From contig NC_091273.1 of assembly GCF_042100115.1 (NCBI RefSeq), positions 1,860,001 through 1,924,000 of the forward strand: a stretch of DNA of 64,000 nt, given 5' to 3'. A model generated the notes under the pieces. That model was not told where the DNA came from. It worked only from the letters and a program-made list of their open reading frames with translations, and did no database searches. A program made the translations under genes and the position numbers. This DNA comes from Alternaria dauci. Its lineage: Eukaryota; Ascomycota; Dothideomycetes; Pleosporales; Pleosporaceae. Positions 47,681-57,424 of the stretch are shown here, piece by piece (within the stretch, counting starts at the first letter, position 1; each line of letters begins with the position of its first letter).

Positions 47681-48931
47681 CTACTCCTTGCCTCCAAGAT
47701 ACCGGTAGACCACGGAAAAGTCTTTGCCTTTGCAGTCCTCGGCCTTTTCACACGCATCGTAGAGCGCTCTGGCGGGCTCCCCTAATGCGAGCTTGACATT
47801 GGCGTCAGCAGCAGCCTTGAGCGCGAGTTTGAGGTCTTTGCTGGCTAGACCTATGCCAAATCCGCCCTCGTAGCCTCTACTCGCAGGCGAGCCCTCGATG
47901 ACACCCGGAACCGGGTTGTTAACCTCGCTGGGCCAGCATTTCCCGGTCGCCGTGTTGATCATACCAGCCAGCGCTTTGGGATCTAGTCCCCACTTCACGC
48001 CCATGCTCATGGCCTCTGCGGTTGCAATATTGTTGAGCGCGAGGAGGTAGTTGTTGGCAAGTTTCCCCTTGAGGCCCGCACCAGGCCCTCCAAGATGCAC
48101 TACTCTCCGGCCCATCTTCGACAACACTTTGGTGGCTCCTTCAACTGCCTCTGGCGGCGCACCAATCATAAAAGTCAGCGTGCCAGCTTGAGCCCCAACG
48201 ACACCACCTGACATGGGCGCGTCGATGAACTTGCCCTGGCCGGTGGAATGGGCAGCTTCTGCTACCTCGGCAGAGGTCATTGGATCAATAGTCGAGCAGT
48301 CGATGAAGAACCGCTCTTTGTTGACGGCGCTGTCTGTCAGAAGAGTAGCCGGCTCCAGCATCTCCTTGAAAACTGCCTTGACGTGCTTGGGCTCCGGCAG
48401 CGAAGTGACGATGGTTTCCTAAGGCTGTCAGTACAACGCCTTCAAGCAGCAACGACAACGTGTGTTGGTGTAAAGCATCAGAGGATTGGCTATAATATTT
48501 GTGTAATCAGAATAAGGGCCACGAATGGCCCCCAACTTAGATCATTGATAGAACAATTAATTCATCATAGAGCGGTAGGAGTAATAAGATGTACGTACCG
48601 CGTTCTCGGCGACCTGTCGGACGTTTTCAGCCACGCGTACCCCTTGCGGGTGTTCGTCGAGGAACTGCTTCGTGGCTGCGGTGTTTACATCGTGCACGAA
48701 GAGCGTGTCTTCAGCCGGAATCTTTGCCCTGAGGTTCTTCGCCATGGGATATCCTGAGAGTGTTAGAACGTGTGGTCGTAAGTTGCTACAGTACTAACCC
48801 ATGCGTCCCAGTCCTATGAATCCCCATGTCGCTTGCAGACTGTGGGAGCTTGAAAAGCATCTGCGTGCACTCTGGCAGGCTATAGGTACTGATCTCCGTA
48901 GAGGCGCACCCAGCGCCGAGACTGTCCGCAT
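47681..48931 (-). CDS. 3-hydroxyisobutyrate dehydrogenase, mitochondrial
   Basis: Exons 48931-48799, 48753-48599 and 48418-47681; 341 residues. NAD-binding N terminus TWGFIGLGRMGYPMAKNLRAKI; then ETIVTSLPEP and FIDCSTIDPMTSAEVA, the substrate loop FIDAPMSGGVVGAQAGTLTFMIGA, and the catalytic-lysine region GAGLKGKLANNYLLALNN, ending GLASKDLKLALKAA. These are the 6-phosphogluconate/3-hydroxyisobutyrate dehydrogenase family motifs. The enzyme oxidises 3-hydroxyisobutyrate to methylmalonate semialdehyde in valine breakdown. The first ~35 residues are Arg/Ser-rich without acidic residues, a likely mitochondrial presequence, which supports the ATG at 48931. The second intron is 180 nt, several times the usual length here. 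Divergent from an amino-acid permease. Confidence 0.92.
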
Positions 48932-49843
48932 CGTGATATGAGGAGAGGAGGTGAGCTGTATGGTTGGAGTTGGCGGCGTGTTGCGGAGCGGTTGGAAGCG
49001 GTCTCCGCACGTATGGATCGCATTCAACCGAGGTCGCGGTCCAGAGGTGCAGCCGTGGAAACATGGCCAACACCACTGCGTGGGGCTAGCTGCTGCTGTG
49101 TAGGCATGATGGCTGGCGTGACCCGACCCAGTGCTGGAGCTGGACTGAGGTTTGAAAGCAAAGAGGGACAGAAAATTACATGCTGGCGGAAAAGTAAATC
49201 CGGCCGAATCACGCTAACTCGAATGGTGGACCGGCTTGTGCTTGCATTATTTGTGAATCGTCATTGTACCATATACCATGGGCATAAAGGGAGACGGGTT
49301 TGGGGCAGACATCAAGCGCCGCAGCAGCAACAAGGGAGACATGTCGACGCTAACCCCTGATGATTGGGTGGGTGAAGGAACTCGCGCTCGTGCTGTGCAC
49401 TCGTATCTAGCTCGCTGTCTCCTCGCCTACCTGACTGGTCCTGCAACAAGTTGGTTGCGTCCTCCACATACTTTCAGAGTTCCGGAACTCTTGCAGCTCT
49501 TCTGGAAACTCCTCCGTCCGCAAGGGTACTAGTGACTGAAGTATCGTATTTTGATGTCGCGGCACGGGGTAGGTAGTCAGGATGACGTAACTCGGGCTCA
49601 TCCTGACGCGATAGCGTCGCGGCACACGCCGTATCAGCCTTCCTGTCCTCTTCTACCATCACATCACGAATTGGTTCCTTCCGGATGAGAAGATCAAAAG
49701 ACATATGCTTGCGACATATTTGAAGCTTAGAGAAGACGCGTAGCTCTCAAAGCCACACCACGTTGGCGCGTGTGACGCGCAACCACCTCGGCAAAACACG
49801 ACGATTATCTTATCAGGCTCTGTGCACCTCGAGAACGCGACAA
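48932..49843. promoter_or_regulatory. Divergent intergenic region, dehydrogenase and permease
   Basis: 912 bases between outward-facing start codons. No gene or RNA recognised. Confidence 0.45.
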
Positions 49844-51511
49844 ATGGCGCCCTCGGAGACAGCGCCTCTACTCCGCCAGGAATCGACAACGTCATACGCC
49901 CCAGACGAGGAGTACGATGAGACTACGGCCGTGAGGAGTACGTTTGCCCGCAATCTTGGCGCGCTCGATGGCTTCGCGCTCCTGATTAGCATCGTCATCG
50001 GGTCCGGAGTATTTTCATCACCGGGGCCTATCGATGCGAATGTCCCATCACCCGGCGCCGGGCTGCTTGTATGGCTAGTTGGGGGCATTCTAGTATGGAG
50101 TGGTGCTCTGACCATGGCAGAGCTCGGCACAACGTTTCCTGGCGAAGGCGGCATCCAGCCATATCTTACCTACATCTATGGAGATGTCTTTGGATACATG
50201 GCGGCTTGGTCATGGGTCGTTGCAACTATGCCAGCTACGCTTGCGATTCTCAGCATCGTCTTTGTGGAGTCCATCTACTCCAGCTTGGGTGTGAATGAAC
50301 CGGATCCGCCCATTACGCATAAATTGCTGTCTCTACTTGTCCTAGTGTGTGTGACAACGTTAAACTCTATCAGCACCAAGACGAGCACCCGGCTATCTAG
50401 CTTCTTCGTTGCCATAAAACTGCTTACCATTTCCTTGCTCATCATATCTGGATTGGTTGTGGTCTTTGTCTTTGTCGGAAAGAGCAAGGACTTGGGAGGT
50501 CATGATTGGCATCAAAACAATTGGTTCTCTCCAAGAGATACAGTATTACCTGACGGATCAAGGTTCGACTGGACAGAAGTGACTACGTGGGAGTCACTTG
50601 GCTTCTATTCTACAGCTCTTTATGGGGCTTTATGGGCATACTCTGGTTGGGACAAAGCGAACTACGTTGCAGCTGAGTTACGAAACCCAAGCCGCCAGCT
50701 GCCATTGTCCATCAACACCGCTATACCTACAATCATACTCTGTTATGTCGCAGCTAACGCGGTCTACTATGTTTTACTTCCTTGGGGGGTCGTATCAACA
50801 ACGGATGCTGCTGCAGTAGTAAGTATTTCAAACTTGTGTGCCACAATCTTACAAACTGACGTGTACCAGACGGCTGTTACCCACTTCCTTGGCAAGGGTG
50901 TAGCTTACTTTGCTACAGCGCTTATCTGTCTTGTCATTGCGGGCTCCGCTCTTGGTAACTCTTTCGTCGCTGGAAGGATGACTGTGGCAGCAGCGAACAA
51001 CAACTGGTTCCCGCGTGTTCTTGGCACCGTCGGATGTGTTGGTACCCTGAGAGTAAGCAAAATTGCTGATTCGGATCAACCAGCGGATATGGCCATGGAC
51101 AATGGAGAGTCTCCCATGTACGTACCCACCCGAGTTCATTTTGACCATCGTTCTCTAACGACGGCTAGCAATGCTTTGATTCTCAACACTATTCTTTCCG
51201 GCATATACATCCTGCTCGGAAACATGCGCATCCTGTTGACTCTCAATGGCCTGGCTGAATATGCATTCTTCTTTCTCACCGTGCTTGGCGCCATCATCTT
51301 ACGCTTCCGAGAGCCCGATCTACCCAGACCCGTAAAACCTCTCATTCTTATCCCCATACTGTTCGCCCTGATCAGCGGCTTTGTTGTTGTCAGAGGCGCT
51401 GTCTTCGCGCCCGTACAGGCAGTAATCCTCGTGGGCATTTGGCTCTGTGGTGTTGTATTTTACTACGTCAGGCTATGGTTCTTGGAAAAGAGATCTAGAA
51501 GATTAGACTAA
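49844..51511 (+). CDS. L-type amino-acid permease (APC family, Mup1/LAT-like)
   Basis: Exons 49844-50818, 50870-51117 and 51169-51511; 521 residues. Both introns are 51 nt, in frame and free of stops, but each has strong donor, branch (CTGAC, CTAAC) and acceptor signals, and removing them restores family continuity (TTDAAAV-TAVTHFLGKG and GESP-INALILNTILSGIYILLGN). About 12 membrane spans; first is LDGFALLISIVIGSGVFSSPG, the APC helix I with the GSG substrate loop. Others include EGGIQPYLTYIYGDVFGYMAAWSWVVA and AFFFLTVLGAIILRFREPDLPRP. The family contains fungal methionine and neutral amino-acid permeases; exact substrate is not predictable. The ATG at 49844 follows non-ATG frame only. Confidence 0.9.
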   Translation: MAPSETAPLLRQESTTSYAPDEEYDETTAVRSTFARNLGALDGFALLISIVIGSGVFSSPGPIDANVPSPGAGLLVWLVGGILVWSGALTMAELGTTFPGEGGIQPYLTYIYGDVFGYMAAWSWVVATMPATLAILSIVFVESIYSSLGVNEPDPPITHKLLSLLVLVCVTTLNSISTKTSTRLSSFFVAIKLLTISLLIISGLVVVFVFVGKSKDLGGHDWHQNNWFSPRDTVLPDGSRFDWTEVTTWESLGFYSTALYGALWAYSGWDKANYVAAELRNPSRQLPLSINTAIPTIILCYVAANAVYYVLLPWGVVSTTDAAAVVSISNLCATILQTDVYQTAVTHFLGKGVAYFATALICLVIAGSALGNSFVAGRMTVAAANNNWFPRVLGTVGCVGTLRVSKIADSDQPADMAMDNGESPMYVPTRVHFDHRSLTTASNALILNTILSGIYILLGNMRILLTLNGLAEYAFFFLTVLGAIILRFREPDLPRPVKPLILIPILFALISGFVVVRGAVFAPVQAVILVGIWLCGVVFYYVRLWFLEKRSRRLD

Positions 51512-51772
51512 GCCAGGCAATAGATATGCAGACAATCGCAGCTTTTTTGCTCTTAGCGGCATCGCACAGCCCGAGTCATCCCATGCATCGTCACCATCTA
51601 CACGGCTTGAGCGCACTAGTGGAGGTTGTCTTACCCCGTCATCCCACCGAACCCCGCGCGTTCCGAGGTAACTTTTTAGCGTCGCGTCTGCACCAGCTGT
51701 AAATACCAAAACTGGCTCGGCTCAAGATGACACTCACCAGTCCGTACTTTCTGGAAAGCTCTCATTGTTACC

Positions 51773-53008
51773 ATGGTTGTACGTCCATATTTCACCGACG
51801 ATAGACGCGTACTATCTTTCGATAAAGTAATAGAACTCGAACGTATTGACGATTGGACATTTCGCTCGATCGTAAAAGCTTACTCCCCAACCGGCGGCGA
51901 GAATGGCACATACGGCGGGCACGTGTTCGCTCAGGCTGCATGGGCTGCGGCGCAAACCGTTAACGAAGGGTTTTTAATACATGTAAGCTGCCGGTGGCGT
52001 ACCCTTACAGCAGCTGCCTAACATGATAGAACATTACCGGATGGTTTATCTTAGGCGGTAAGCCCAATGAACATTACACGTACCGCGTTCGAAAAATCCG
52101 AGACGGCTACAACTATTGCATCCGAGATGTGACCGTGAGCCAGGTCGATGCTCATGGTTATATGTTTGTATGCACCTGCTCTTTCAAACGGGAAGAGAGC
52201 TCACCCTTCGACGTGCAAGAGGACGTGAATCTGAAGGAGATGTACAAGGATGCACTAGAAGACAAAGCCGATGAGCCGATGGAGCATCTGGCGGCCCCAA
52301 GTAATGATTCTGAACATTTCCGGAAAACATGTAAGTGTCCCTGTACGCATTGCACGTGAGACATATACTGACTTCGTAAATCCACGCTTAGACCTTCCGT
52401 CGCATCCAGAACACTTCAACCCTATAGCTGGATTGCATATACGTAAGGCTGATATGACCAGTTATAACCGTAACCGCCATCCGCTCGATCAAAAACAACT
52501 GACATTTTACACTCTTCGTGGCTCATTGCCCTTACCTACCGCGCCATATCCGCCTCCCTTGGACTCGAATCAAAACTTCACCTTGACACGAGACGCCAAT
52601 ATGCACGCCTGCGCACATTTGTATGCATCGGACCGCAACTCTCTCTTCATTGTCCCAAACCACCTCGGTCGACCGCGAGACTACACACGCATGGCGTCCC
52701 TATCTCACAGTGTGGTCTTTCATGTCGGTATAAAAGACCTCATCATGAACCCCGAGCCGCGGATTGACCACCCAAATGCTGATCCAACGTTATGGGAAGA
52801 TGGCTCCCTACCACTCTGCAATCTAGAAGGCCAGAATGATGGTGACAAAGACGGGCGTAAATGGTATGTGCAAGAGGCTTGGATCACTAGAGCTACAGGC
52901 GGGAGAGCACTTCATACCAGTCGTATGTGGGACTACGAACGGGGCGTGCATATTGCGACGACCTTTCAAGATGGGCTGATCAGGTTCAAGAAGGATGAGA
53001 AGCTCTAG
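51773..53008 (+). CDS. TesB-type acyl-CoA thioesterase II
   Basis: Exons 51773-51982, 52030-52330 and 52392-53008; 375 residues with a Kozak-like ACCATGG start. Double hot-dog fold signatures: IELERIDDWTFRSIVKAYSP, YGGHVFAQAAWAAAQTVNEGFLIHNITGWFILGGKP, YTYRVRKIRDGYNYCIRDVTVSQ, and in the second half HACAHLYASDRNSLF and RMASLSHSVVFHV. Family members hydrolyse acyl-CoA in peroxisomes. Two points are odd: the Asp of the usual ASLDH segment is Ser275 here, and the last residues (KKDEKL) are not a canonical PTS1 peroxisomal signal. Same strand as, and 261 bases after, the permease. Chain-length preference unknown. Confidence 0.88.
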
Positions 53009-53569
53009 ATCATCAGCCCTCAGTGCGCGCCTCGGGATTTTCGCCGGCTACTACCGAAACAATACTAAAGATGTGTTCATTGTGATTGACGGCAAAGTCG
53101 CGATGTGGAAGCTAGAGGATTCCGCTGGTAGACACGCGAATCACCCCTTGGGCAACTTGGAATTTCTGTGGAAAAGGATGCACCGACTCACTCGTCATGG
53201 AATCGATGATAGCATATACCACGCTCGAGTCTGGATTATTGTGAGGAGTACATGATCGATTTCTAAGCTCGGGAACTTTGGACGGCGAAAGTATCCGGAC
53301 TCTTGGCTAGAGCGAAATCCGGAGACTTACCAACCCACCTTGAATGCGACCAAGGATGAATTCCTTCCGACGAAGTACTAGTCTTGACTGATGTCTTTTG
53401 CGTATCCCATGCATCAATTTGCTCCACTTCAGCCACCGCGCATGTCAGCTGTGTTGGTCTCTCGTAAGCTTCAGGCCCCCTATAAGTACCCTATTGGCCT
53501 CGCCTTGTTCTCTTCTAGCATATCAATACATTTCACCACACGAGAAACAACAGCAAACCATCGATCATC
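53009..53569. other. Intergenic upstream of the methyltransferase
   Basis: 561 bases; a TATA-like box lies near its right end. Otherwise nothing recognised. Confidence 0.5.
53481..53488 (+). promoter_or_regulatory. TATA-like box of the methyltransferase gene
   Basis: TATAAGTA, 89 bases upstream of the ATG at 53570. Confidence 0.4.
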
Positions 53570-54427
53570 ATGGGCGAACCCAGCATAAGCGTCAACGCAA
53601 TGTTTGACACGCTCGCATCAAACTATGAGGCCTCTACTGGTGGCTGCACCCGCGAAACCGCCATGCATCTCGTCGACATACTGCCTCCAGTCGACTCCGA
53701 CTCCGTCGTCCTAGACAATGCATGCGGAAACGGTATTGCCGCGCAAGAAGTCCTGTTCAAGTACCCAGATACTCCAATCAAGATCACCTGTGTCGACAAC
53801 GCAAAACCGATGGTTGACCTAGCACGCCACATCCTTTCAGCTACAAAGTCCTCGGCGACTTTGTCCTTTGATGTCATGGACGGTAGCGACCTGACATACC
53901 CCGATGAGACATTTACGCACTCGATAACCAACATGGGAATATTTTTCTTCCCCGACGCGGCAAAGGGTGCAGCGCAAATCTATCGCACGCTCAAGCCAGG
54001 AGGAACAGCTGTCGTCACTAGCTGGAAATCTACAGGTCACATGGCTGTTTTGCACGAAGCGCAGAAAGCTGTCAAGCCAGATGAGCCCTTGTTTCGCTGG
54101 CCTGTTTCGGACGACTGGTTCGAAGCTTCGCATCTCAAGAAGACACTGGAAGGCGCCGGATTCAAAGATGTTGACATGCACGAGAAGGAGGTTTACTATG
54201 CCTCAAAGAGCGTAGAACAGACTTGCGGCTACTTGTTCGCCATGTGGAAGCAGATGGGGCCAAAGTGGACGGATGAAGAGAACGAGGAGTTCGGGAAGCA
54301 ACTGAACATTGCCGGGAAGAAGGCTGCCGTGAAGGTTCAGCGGCGGTTGAATGGGAAAAAAGATGCCGATGTGGTCGAAGTAGAGGGGTTTAAATGTGTA
54401 GCGCATGTTGCTATCGCTAAGAAGTGA
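53570..54427 (+). CDS. SAM-dependent class I methyltransferase
   Basis: Single exon, 285 residues. Rossmann-type methyltransferase: motif I VVLDNACGNGIAAQEVL (residues ~49-65), acidic residue after beta 2 (TCVDNAKPMVDLAR), motif near beta 4 FTHSITNMGIFFFPDAAKGAAQIYRTLKPGGTAVVTSWKS. The KPGG turn and following strand place it with the Methyltransf_11/25 group of small-molecule methyltransferases. The C-terminal cap (residues ~150-260) has no motif that reveals the substrate. No signal peptide. Relatives occur both as free-standing enzymes and in secondary-metabolite clusters. Neighbours are a thioesterase and, past a tRNA gene, a lactate dehydrogenase. Confidence 0.87.
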   Translation: MGEPSISVNAMFDTLASNYEASTGGCTRETAMHLVDILPPVDSDSVVLDNACGNGIAAQEVLFKYPDTPIKITCVDNAKPMVDLARHILSATKSSATLSFDVMDGSDLTYPDETFTHSITNMGIFFFPDAAKGAAQIYRTLKPGGTAVVTSWKSTGHMAVLHEAQKAVKPDEPLFRWPVSDDWFEASHLKKTLEGAGFKDVDMHEKEVYYASKSVEQTCGYLFAMWKQMGPKWTDEENEEFGKQLNIAGKKAAVKVQRRLNGKKDADVVEVEGFKCVAHVAIAKK

Positions 54428-54752
54428 ACAAAACAATAAGCCACAACCAGGCAGTGCACTCCAGATTCCTCAACAATGCTACATTCTTGGCTTGCACGAT
54501 CACTACCTATGTCCTCATTGCCCCAACTGTGCTCTGTATGACGAAGATGTGCAGTAACATTGCGATATCTATAACAGTGCATGGAACTTCTCCAAAACAA
54601 ATGGGGGCAGTCTTAAGGTAACAGGCTGACTAGTAGCCTAGGAGCAGAATGAGTGACAGGGTGCAGACAGCGAAAGCGCAATCACATAAAATTACAGCAC
54701 ATCAACTGGCAAAAAGAAAGCTCCTGGGGTATCTGCTACTGCAGACGAATGC
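54428..54752. other. Intergenic between methyltransferase and tRNA
   Basis: 325 bases; the pol III terminator of the tRNA (read leftwards) lies at 54711-54715. Nothing else recognised. Confidence 0.5.
54711..54715 (-). terminator. RNA polymerase III terminator of tRNA-Leu
   Basis: A run of five T on the tRNA strand, 37 bases past the mature 3' end. Confidence 0.55.
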
Positions 54753-54850
54753 TGATGAGAGTGGGACTCGAACCCACGCCACTTTCGTGACCAGGAATAT
54801 GTGTTAAGGTAACCTTAACCTGGCGCCATAACCAACTCGGCCATCTCACC
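54753..54850 (-). tRNA. trnL-AAG: tRNA-Leu (anticodon AAG), with intron
   Basis: A 98-nt gene folding as a type II tRNA. Acceptor arms GGTGAGA and TCTCATC pair (one G-U), discriminator A. A box GGCCGAGTTGG and B box GGTTCGAGTCC are present; T stem GTGGG/CCCAC. Anticodon stem CCAGG/CCTGG encloses TT-AAG-G, then a 16-nt intron, then T, so U33 precedes anticodon AAG (reads CUU). The long variable arm (TCACGAAAGTG) is as expected for Leu. The intron contains CCTTAA, able to pair with the anticodon loop as splicing endonuclease requires. CCA is not encoded. Confidence 0.93.
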
Positions 54851-55135
54851 ATTGAATGCTTTGATGAAGGAGGGAACAAGAGTAAACAATATATAGTTAT
54901 TAGATCACAATGGGCCGAAAGCACGGTGGTTGAGATGAGGGGTCGAGCGGGGAAAAATTTTGATCTCGCACTCTTAGCAGTATCGGCGACACGGCAGCTT
55001 CAGTCTAATGCGGGCTGAGCCTTTACCCATTGATTTTGCAAATGCAAGTCCCCTGAGTGAGTGGAGGGGTACTGCACAGTGTGCCTGTAGCAGACTTCGT
55101 CACATTCTCATGCAAGACTGGCAGTCGTATTGGCC

Positions 55136-56737
55136 TCACAGCTTACTCTTCAAGCTCAACTGGTCCGGTCGCCACATCTCATTCAGCAGTCGCGTTGCAT
55201 TAACCATCTCGGGTCTGCACTGGTCGAGCGATGTGATGCCTAGCAAGCGCATGCCTGTCTGCAGCTCATCAGCCAGAACTGTCGTATGTTAGCATATTTA
55301 CTTGACTCCGGAGCAGCGATGAGACTTACTGTCTACACATCTCTCGACACCCTTCGACCCATAAGCTCCCAGCGCATATAGGAAGGGTCTCCCTACGCCC
55401 ACCGCTGTCGCGCCTAGGCACAACGCCTTCAGCACGTCGTTTCCATCTCTCAGTCCACCATCGAGGAAGACTTCCAGCTTGCCCATAATTTCTGGACAGT
55501 ATGTTCGAATCTCCAACAACGTCATGAGCGCACTCGGTGCGGTGTGCAACTGCCTGCCCCCGTGGTTACTGAGCAAGATTCCATCACAACCATGCTCCAT
55601 TGCAAGCTTCGCGTCCTCCGCGCATTGCACCCCCTTCAGCACGATCGGTCCGTCCCATTCCTTGCGGATCCACTCTAGATCTTCCCATGTGGTATGCGGA
55701 CTCAACTGACCTTGTACTGGCCGTCCACCCATGGCAGGCGCAAAAGCGTTGTCGCCACCTGTCTCCCATTCTGTAGTACTCTCTTCTGCAAGACCGACCG
55801 CTAGCGCCTCTTCGGCCTGAAGATAGCGATCCGCCGTTCGCTTACCGAGAACAGGCGTATCGACTGTGATCCAAAGGCCTCTGTATCCGCAGCGTTTGAC
55901 GATGCGCATGAGCTCGATAGCCTTGTTGCGGTCGACAGGCATGTAGTATTGGTAGAACAGTTCCGTCGGACTGCCATTACCAAGTCGCTTTTGCTCATCT
56001 TGATAGCTCTGCATGATCTGCTCACTGCTCTTAGAACTCGCGGTACTGACGACTTTGTGGATCCCCTTCCGCACTGCTCCTCGGATCATTTCTGGCTCAG
56101 CAGCTTCATGAATGGCACCCATCGTTCCCATGGGACATATGTAGAATGGATACGGTGAGCTATGCCCAAAGATCTCGCGGCGCGTGTCTACATCGCCTAC
56201 GTTCCGCATCACACGCGGTCGGAAATTGATGCGACCCCAGTCATCGAGGTTGCCTCTGAGCGACGCACCGGTGTTGGCGGACCCAGAAGCGTAAACGTAC
56301 GACTTGTGAGGTAAGACTGCTTTGGCCGCTGCTTCAAAGTCGGTGGTCGAGACGCAAAGGCTCACGTGTGGAATCTCGTTGGAGTTGGGGTCGGTTTGGG
56401 ATGGCTTTGTTGATTCTTCGCTCTTGATCTGGCGTAGCTGGCCGAATGTGTTGGGGTCGACAGGTCCGAGGATCGCATCTTCGGGCAGATAGTCCCCCAG
56501 ATAGCTCAACGGGTGGTATTTCTTGAACTCTTCCGTCGCATCCTAGTAAAGGTCATTTCTGGGTCGCGTCAATACTCCAATAATACTCACCGACCCGGCG
56601 TTCTTGAGAATAATCGGTGCGCCGCCTGGGTGCTCCGAAAGGAAGTTTGTCACATTGTATGCCTTTGAGTCTAGCACTATCCAGCAGTCTTTCTTGCTGT
56701 GGTGCTTGGCCACTTCAGCTCCATCAATCTGCGACAT
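55136..56737 (-). CDS. CYB2: Cytochrome b2-type L-lactate dehydrogenase (FMN + heme)
   Basis: Exons 56737-56591, 56542-55330 and 55278-55136; 500 residues. A cytochrome b5 domain starts at once (SKKDCWIVLDSKAYNVTNFL) with heme ligands His36 (EHPGG) and His59 (FKKYHPLS). The FMN-dependent alpha-hydroxy-acid dehydrogenase domain follows: PFYICPMGTMGAIH, FYQYYMPVDR, GLWITVDTPVLGKR, IVLKGVQCAEDAKLA, LSNHGGRQLHTAPSA with catalytic His and Arg, then VFLDGGLRDGNDVLKALCLGATAVGVGRPFLYA. It would oxidise L-lactate to pyruvate and pass electrons to heme. Unlike yeast Cyb2 there is no mitochondrial presequence, so a cytosolic location or a related 2-hydroxy-acid substrate is possible. The residue after GGRQL is His where Asp is usual. 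Confidence 0.9.
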
Positions 56738-57424
56738 CGTCCAAACTCTCTGCGGTGCCCTGTATCAGTGGAGATCTCGTCTTTTGGCTCTGCCAACCGC
56801 TGTTAAGGTATTTGAGGGGGAGTTTCCGAATCGGGTATACCGCGCCCCATGCTCCGGGAATAAAGCCGGCACCACCAGCGGGTCAGCTGCGTCCGAATGT
56901 CGTCATGGAGATAAAGCAGTTCCTCGCCAGTGTCGCCTCTTCTTTCTTCTCTATTCGCACAAGATCATGTGAGTCGTGCGAGACTACTAGATATGGAGGT
57001 TTCCATTTAGTAAAACTACTCAAGCCCCAAAGTTTCCCACTGCATTGTCTTTGCGACTTGTGCTTGCCTTCCGATCGCTCATCGGCTAAAGCACGCCATA
57101 AAAGGGCGATTAGCCGCTCATAAGATCGCATGCGCGTCTGGTACCTCATATGTATACTGCAGTAGCATAGATGTCATCCGCAGATACCTCCCGTCGCGAC
57201 TCGAAAGAAGAGCAAAAGACAGTGATTGGAGGACACAGGTTCTCAGCATAGATAGCATAGTGTCTACTGCGCTTGCAAGAAAGCTGTCATTCGTAGGGTA
57301 TGTTATATATGTACAGAATGACACGGGAATAGCCGCGACTTTTTGGAAAGATCGAGGACAAACATAAGGAAAGAGAGGACATACAGTCATGAGCATGAAG
57401 AAAGGAACGTTGGAACTCTCCTGT
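56738..57424. other. Intergenic between lactate dehydrogenase and Zn2Cys6 gene
   Basis: 687 bases. I checked all minus-strand frames for a continuation of the Zn2Cys6 factor and saw none that resembles its activator domain. Confidence 0.45.

Noticed and set aside
51773..51825. Possible intron right after the second codon of the thioesterase (GTACGT)
   Set aside because: The uninterrupted reading gives a normal N terminus and no acceptor nearby restores the family frame better.
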